Of a stretch of DNA of 20,770 nt, positions 17,058 to 20,770 are shown piece after piece. The stretch is taken from the NCBI GenBank assembly GCA_031283985.1, contig JAITAQ010000059.1:1-20770 (forward strand). Reading direction: 5' to 3'. The DNA comes from Endomicrobium sp. (lineage in GTDB: Bacteria > Elusimicrobiota > Endomicrobiia > Endomicrobiales > Endomicrobiaceae). The position numbers and the translations under genes are program-made. The notes below the pieces were generated by a model that was given only the letters and a program-made list of their open reading frames with translations, was not told the origin of the DNA and made no database searches. Each line of letters begins with the position of its first letter. Position 1 is the stretch's first letter.

Positions 17058-17867
17058 ATGTCACAAAAATTTAAAAAAGATTTGTTTTCAAATAAAAAGA
17101 TTAGTTTGGGAAAAAATACTATGACTGTTCTTGAAAATCGCTATTTGAGAAAAGGTGAAAACGGAAAGGTTATTGGAAATCCCGAAGATTTATTCTATAA
17201 GGGTTGTGAAAAATATTGCTCAGACTGATAAAAATTATGATAATAAAGCAGGTATAGATGCTTTAATGAAACAATTTTACGATGTAATATTTTTGCTTGA
17301 CTTTCTGCCTAATTCTCCGATGTTAATGAATGCAGTTAGACATTTACAGCAGCTTTACACTTGTTTTGTCTTTTCTATAGAAAGAAGATTCTATGGATAC
17401 AATCTTTGATACCTTGAAAAATACGAGTCTTATACATAAGTCGGCGGAGTGCATGGTCTTCTTTTTCAAGTCTTCGTCCAAATAAAGATAAAGTAAAACA
17501 TCACTTTAGGAGTTTCTTTAGGTCACATATGTCTTTTGTGCGTGTTTTCAATGCTGTTGCTTAAGCAATTAAACAGGGTGGCAGGTGTCCCATCGCCGAA
17601 CTTGCTCAAGGATGATCTATATTATTGTGTGCTGATTACGTTGTCAAAGCTTTGGATGTGTACAATAGAGAAAAAATGTATCCTGAATTGTTTAGTAGTG
17701 GAAAGCAATCCGCTGATATTCTTACTATTAGCGAAAGCAGCCAATATGCTCATAATTCCTAAGTTTAATGGGAGCATGTCCCGCAATGCCTCGAATGTAG
17801 CGAAATGTTAATTTTTTCGGAGGGTTGCGTTGTCTGTCACGTCTGTGGATATCCTAAGTGTTCTTAA
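17058..17867 (+). pseudogene. nrdJ: B12-dependent ribonucleotide reductase, internally deleted and frameshifted
   Basis: Pieces of a class II ribonucleotide reductase are scattered over three frames. The N-terminal part reads ENRYLRKGENGKVIGNPEDL, then VVKNIAQTDKNYDNKAGIDA, FLPNSPMLMNA, LQQLYTCFV, SMDTIFDTLKNTSLIHKS and MRVFNAV-EAIKQGG-like fragments. The sequence then jumps to the C-terminal ILLCADYVVKALDVYN region and to the final cysteine-rich end ECSEMLIFSEGC followed by VCHVCGYPKCS and TAA (17865-17867). Most of the catalytic barrel, usually several hundred residues, is gone. Two apparent short frames (17155-17409 and 17536-17811) are only parts of this ruin. No activity is possible. Confidence 0.85.
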
Positions 17868-17885
17868 ATAAAAAGGATAAAACAA

Positions 17886-18437
17886 ATGGTTAAGAATGAT
17901 AAATGGATAAAGAAAATGGCTGTTGAACATAAAATGGTAGATCCGTTTGAGCAGTATCAAGTTAGAGCCGGTAAAATTTCATACGGAACTTCTTCTTATG
18001 GATACGATATGCGTCTTTCTAATGAATTTAAGATAATGAAAAAAGGTGCGAGAGTTTTGGATCCAAAACAGTGTCAAGATAATTTGTTTGATACAGTAAC
18101 TGTTAATGATTATATAGAGATTTATCCAAATTCAGTTGTTTTAGGGAAAACTATAGAATATTTTAGAATACCTAGGGATATAATGGCTATTGCATTTGGA
18201 AAGTCCACATACACAAGGTGCGGGATACTTGTAAACATCACGCCTTTTGAGCCTGAATGGGAAGGTTATGTTACCCTTTCAATAGCAAACATCACATCAG
18301 TTCCTGTAAGAGTCTATGCAAATGAAGGTATAGCTCAAGTACTATTTTTAGGAGTAAATGAAATCTGCGAAGTTTCTTATGCTGACCGAAAAGGTAAATA
18401 TCAATCTCAGAAGACTATAACTTCAGCAAAAATTTGA
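17886..18437 (+). CDS. dcd: dCTP deaminase family protein, altered catalytic residue
   Basis: Dcd converts dCTP to dUTP, feeding dTMP synthesis. The 183-residue trimer-fold protein is full length and has an AAGGA ribosome-binding site. Landmarks are ISYGTSSYGYDMRLSNEFKI (31-50), PNSVVLGKTIEYFRIPR (81-97), GKSTYTRCGILVNITPFEPE (105-124) with S107 and R111, and ANEGIAQVLFLG (145-156). SYADRKGKYQSQ (164-175) follows. After EWEGYVTL the family normally has Glu, as in 'TLEFSN'; it corresponds to catalytic E138 of E. coli Dcd. Here residue 132 is Ser (TCA), in TLSIAN. Either the enzyme has lost deaminase activity, another residue compensates, or this subfamily differs. Confidence 0.88.
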   Translation: MVKNDKWIKKMAVEHKMVDPFEQYQVRAGKISYGTSSYGYDMRLSNEFKIMKKGARVLDPKQCQDNLFDTVTVNDYIEIYPNSVVLGKTIEYFRIPRDIMAIAFGKSTYTRCGILVNITPFEPEWEGYVTLSIANITSVPVRVYANEGIAQVLFLGVNEICEVSYADRKGKYQSQKTITSAKI

Positions 18438-18490
18438 TACAATGATTCAGATTTCTTACTTTACTTACCATATGTATATGTATTTGACAT

Positions 18491-18790
18491 AAGGGGGAGA
18501 GTGTAAAATATGCGGCAGATTTTTGTGATCTGGTTACTTTTAAACAGTTTTGGTATTTTGCATTAACTCTTTTTATTCTGTTTATCATTTTAAATGTTAT
18601 CTATAGAGGAGTTATTTCTTCTTTTGTATTTTGGTGCATATTTTTACCGTCATCAGCGATGGCAACACATAAATTGCACGACGCTAATATAAGCAGTTGG
18701 TTTTAATTATCATTCCAGTGTTTGGTTGGATAAAATAATGCTTGGTACGCTGTCTTTACCAGCGATAGATTCTAATAGATTTTGATAAAA
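18491..18790 (+). pseudogene. DUF805 membrane protein remnant
   Basis: From about 18491 a frame gives KYAADFCDLVTFKQFWYFAL (a family-like YADFxGRxxRxEFWxF start), then a hydrophobic run, then FLPSSAMATHKLHDANISSW, matching the DUF805 'PxxAVxxRRLHDxxxSGWW' motif. It stops at TAA 18704-18706. The following helix (IPVFGWI) and the tail SLPAIDSNRF, equivalent to the family's 'PGTxGxNRFG' end, lie in other frames up to about 18780. The conserved arginines and glycine of the RRLHDxxxSGW motif are changed to HKLHDANISSW. I see no start codon with a ribosome-binding site. DUF805 proteins are small inner-membrane proteins of unknown role. Confidence 0.65.
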
Positions 18791-18889
18791 CTGACATAAA
18801 AGGGATTAAAATGTTAATCATCGTGTAAAAAAATTGCAGGACATGTAAATATAAATACAAACAAAAGTAAGAGGACAGGAAAAAGAAGA

Positions 18890-20419
18890 ATGATTTTAAT
18901 TTTGGATTTTGGCTCGCAGTACACACAGTTGATTGCGAGGCGTATAAGAGAAGAAAAAGTGTACTGTGAAATACATCCCGGAAATAAGTTGCTTGACTCT
19001 TTTTCAGGAATTAAGGATTTGAAAGGCGTTATATTGTCTGGAAGTTATGACAGCGTTTACTCAAAAGACGCTACTTGTCCTGATTCTAAAGTTTGGGAGT
19101 TAAATATTCCTATTTTGGGTATATGCTATGGAATGCAGCTTATAGCTGAGCATCTTGGCGGAAAAGTCACTCCGTCAAAACGCAGAGAATTTGGAGTTAC
19201 AAGCGTAAGCGTAAAAAGCGGTTGCTCTTTGTTTAAAGGTCTTAAGTCAAAAGAGACGCTTTGGATGAGTCATGGTGATAGTCTCTCAAAAATTCCGAGA
19301 GGTTTTAAGACAACGGCAAAGTCTGAAAATTCTCCTTATGCAGCCATAGAAAATATTTCAAAAAATATATACGGTGTTCAGTTTCATCCTGAAGTAAAAC
19401 ATTCCATCAATGGTAAAAAAATACTAAAAAATTTTATATTTAATATCTGCAATTCTAAACGTGATTGGACAATGAAATCTTACATAGTGGACGAAGTGAA
19501 AAGTCTTCGACAACAAGTCGGCGATAGCAAAGTTTTGTGTGCGTTATCTGGCGGCGTTGACTCTTCAGTTGCAGCTGTAATACTGCATAAAGCAATAGGC
19601 AAGCAGCTTGTCTGCGTTTATGTTGACCACGGGCTTCAAAAATTCGGCGAGACGGAAAGAGTTAAAAAAATTTTTGGTAAGATATTTTATAAAAATCTCA
19701 TAATTGTTGATGCCAGGAAAACATTTTTATCAAAGCTTAAAGGCGTGACTGACCCCGAAAAGAAAAGAAAAATTATTGGACATACTTTCATAGAAATTTT
19801 TGACAAAGAGGCAAAGAAGTTAAAAGGGATAGTCTATCTTCTGCAAGGAACTATTTATCCTGATGTGATAGAAAGCGTTTCTATAAAAGGCTCAAAAGCA
19901 CCTATTAAAAGCCATCATAATGTTGGCGGACTTCCTGAAAAAATGAAGATGAAGTTAGTTGAACCTTTGAAGTTTTTGTTTAAAGATGAAGTAAGAATTT
20001 TGGGAAGAGAACTTGGAATTCCTGAAGAAATTATAAACAGGCAGCCTTTTCCAGGTCCGGGACTTGCTGTGAGGACTTTAGGAGAAGTAACAGAAGAAAA
20101 GCTGAATATTTTGAAAGCTGCCGACCACATAGTAACTCAAGAAATAATTAAAGCGGGTCTTTATGAGAAAATCTGGCAGTCTTTTGCTGTGATACTTCCA
20201 GTTAAAACAGTAGGCGTTATGGGCGACGCTAGAACATACGAGCATGTTATTGCTATAAGAGCTGTAAATTCCGCTGACGCTATGACAGCCGATTGGGTAA
20301 AACTTCCATATGATCTACTTGGATGCATATCTTCCCGAATTATAAATGAGGTTAAAGGTGCAAACAGAGTGGTTTACGATATTTCAAACAAACCTCCAGC
20401 TACTATTGAGTGGGAATAA
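18890..20419 (+). CDS. guaA: GMP synthase (glutamine-hydrolysing)
   Basis: GuaA converts XMP to GMP using ATP and ammonia from glutamine. The 509-residue protein has an N-terminal class I glutamine amidotransferase with the triad C79 (in GICYGMQL), H166 and E168 (in QFHPEV). The ATP pyrophosphatase domain carries the P-loop SGGVDSS (220-226). The C-terminal dimerisation domain has RQPFPGPGLAVRTLGEVTEE (about 384-403) and ends in the conserved PPATIEWE. All catalytic residues are present. The stop overlaps the next gene by one base. Confidence 0.96.
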   Translation: MILILDFGSQYTQLIARRIREEKVYCEIHPGNKLLDSFSGIKDLKGVILSGSYDSVYSKDATCPDSKVWELNIPILGICYGMQLIAEHLGGKVTPSKRREFGVTSVSVKSGCSLFKGLKSKETLWMSHGDSLSKIPRGFKTTAKSENSPYAAIENISKNIYGVQFHPEVKHSINGKKILKNFIFNICNSKRDWTMKSYIVDEVKSLRQQVGDSKVLCALSGGVDSSVAAVILHKAIGKQLVCVYVDHGLQKFGETERVKKIFGKIFYKNLIIVDARKTFLSKLKGVTDPEKKRKIIGHTFIEIFDKEAKKLKGIVYLLQGTIYPDVIESVSIKGSKAPIKSHHNVGGLPEKMKMKLVEPLKFLFKDEVRILGRELGIPEEIINRQPFPGPGLAVRTLGEVTEEKLNILKAADHIVTQEIIKAGLYEKIWQSFAVILPVKTVGVMGDARTYEHVIAIRAVNSADAMTADWVKLPYDLLGCISSRIINEVKGANRVVYDISNKPPATIEWE

Positions 20420-20770
20420 TGAAAAAAGTAATATTAAATTTAATATTAGCCTCACTGTTTGCTAGTTGTTTATTTTATAGTTGTGGGAAATATGCTAATG
20501 TCGGCGATAAATATGCTGTTTCCATACAGATAAAAGGTTCGGATACTATTGTAAATTTAATTCAGGCATGGTCTGAGAATTTTGTAGAACAACATCCCAC
20601 ATATAATGTAAGTGTAACAGGAGGTGGCTCTGGAACAGGTTTTGCCTCTTTAATTAACAAGACTTGCGATATAGCTATGTCTTCCCGTGAGATAGAAGAT
20701 AAGGAAGAGTCGTTAGCAAAGAAAAATAATGTAAACCCAGTTGAGTTTAAAGTCGGTCTTGATGGACTTG
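20419..20770 (+). CDS. pstS: Phosphate-binding lipoprotein PstS, 5' part (runs off the window)
   Basis: This is the periplasmic phosphate-binding component of the Pst ABC transporter, cut by the window edge after about 117 residues. It opens with a lipoprotein signal: basic start MKKV, a hydrophobic core, and a lipobox LFYS-C around residue 22. QIKGSDTIVNLIQAWSENF (about 37-55) and VSVTGGGSGTGFASLINKTC (about 64-83) follow, with IAMSSREIEDKE. The GSDT and SGTGF motifs are the usual phosphate-binding loops. The start codon overlaps the guaA stop (TAATG), so translation is probably coupled and the ribosome-binding site is poor. Related solute-binding proteins share the fold, but the motifs favour phosphate. 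Confidence 0.85.
   Translation, partial: MKKVILNLILASLFASCLFYSCGKYANVGDKYAVSIQIKGSDTIVNLIQAWSENFVEQHPTYNVSVTGGGSGTGFASLINKTCDIAMSSREIEDKEESLAKKNNVNPVEFKVGLDGL

Noticed and set aside
17155..17811. Two short frames (17155-17409 and 17536-17811) as independent genes
   Set aside because: The first contains NrdJ-like residues in frame and the second lies in shifted frames of the same broken nrdJ; neither has its own ribosome-binding site.
1..20770. tRNA, rRNA, CRISPR array or complete insertion sequence
   Set aside because: No tRNA-like T-loop with acceptor stem, no evenly spaced direct repeats and no transposase frame were found by eye.

Overview
This is an AT-rich bacterial chromosome segment. 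Conserved housekeeping genes are separated by a high density of decayed genes. The gene content and the pattern of decay fit an obligate symbiont lineage. My best guess is the Endomicrobia (phylum Elusimicrobiota), similar to 'Candidatus Endomicrobium trichonymphae' from termite-gut flagellates. That placement rests on general resemblance and recall, not on a search.

Layout. Positions 1-720 are gene debris on the minus strand: a HEPN-type fragment, an MNT nucleotidyltransferase C-terminus, and the N-terminus of a SulP anion transporter. Positions 854-7435 hold a compact plus-strand operon for folate (folK), pantothenate (panB, panC), NAD (nadB) and excision repair (uvrA). Positions 7589-8538 hold a small unannotated membrane protein (57 aa) overlapping an AlkD-like DNA glycosylase, followed by a stretch of unclear content to 8980. 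On the minus strand lie yqeY and, upstream of it, a broken DUF192 gene with a recognisable signal peptide.

At 10033-16329 is the heat-shock operon hrcA-grpE-dnaK-dnaJ. It is driven by a consensus sigma-70 promoter over a CIRCE operator and ends in a strong hairpin terminator. About 1.5 kb of accessory DNA sits between dnaK and dnaJ. It carries an intact AbiJ-type (HEPN-containing) gene, a shattered BRO/antirepressor-like gene, and a 14-bp perfect inverted repeat on the dnaK side.

At 16408-18437 is a deoxynucleotide-metabolism block: nrdR intact, its presumed target nrdJ (B12-dependent ribonucleotide reductase) reduced to its two ends with frameshifts, and dcd open but with Ser where the family has a catalytic Glu. 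A DUF805 membrane-protein remnant follows. Then come guaA and, overlapping it by one base, the start of a phosphate-binding lipoprotein gene (pstS) that runs off the window.

Together the window shows retained cofactor, nucleotide, chaperone and DNA-repair functions, against loss of transport, toxin-antitoxin, phage-type and one ribonucleotide-reductase gene. The strongest candidate for something unusual is the defence-type gene embedded in the HrcA-controlled chaperone operon. No tRNA, rRNA, CRISPR array or intact insertion sequence was seen.
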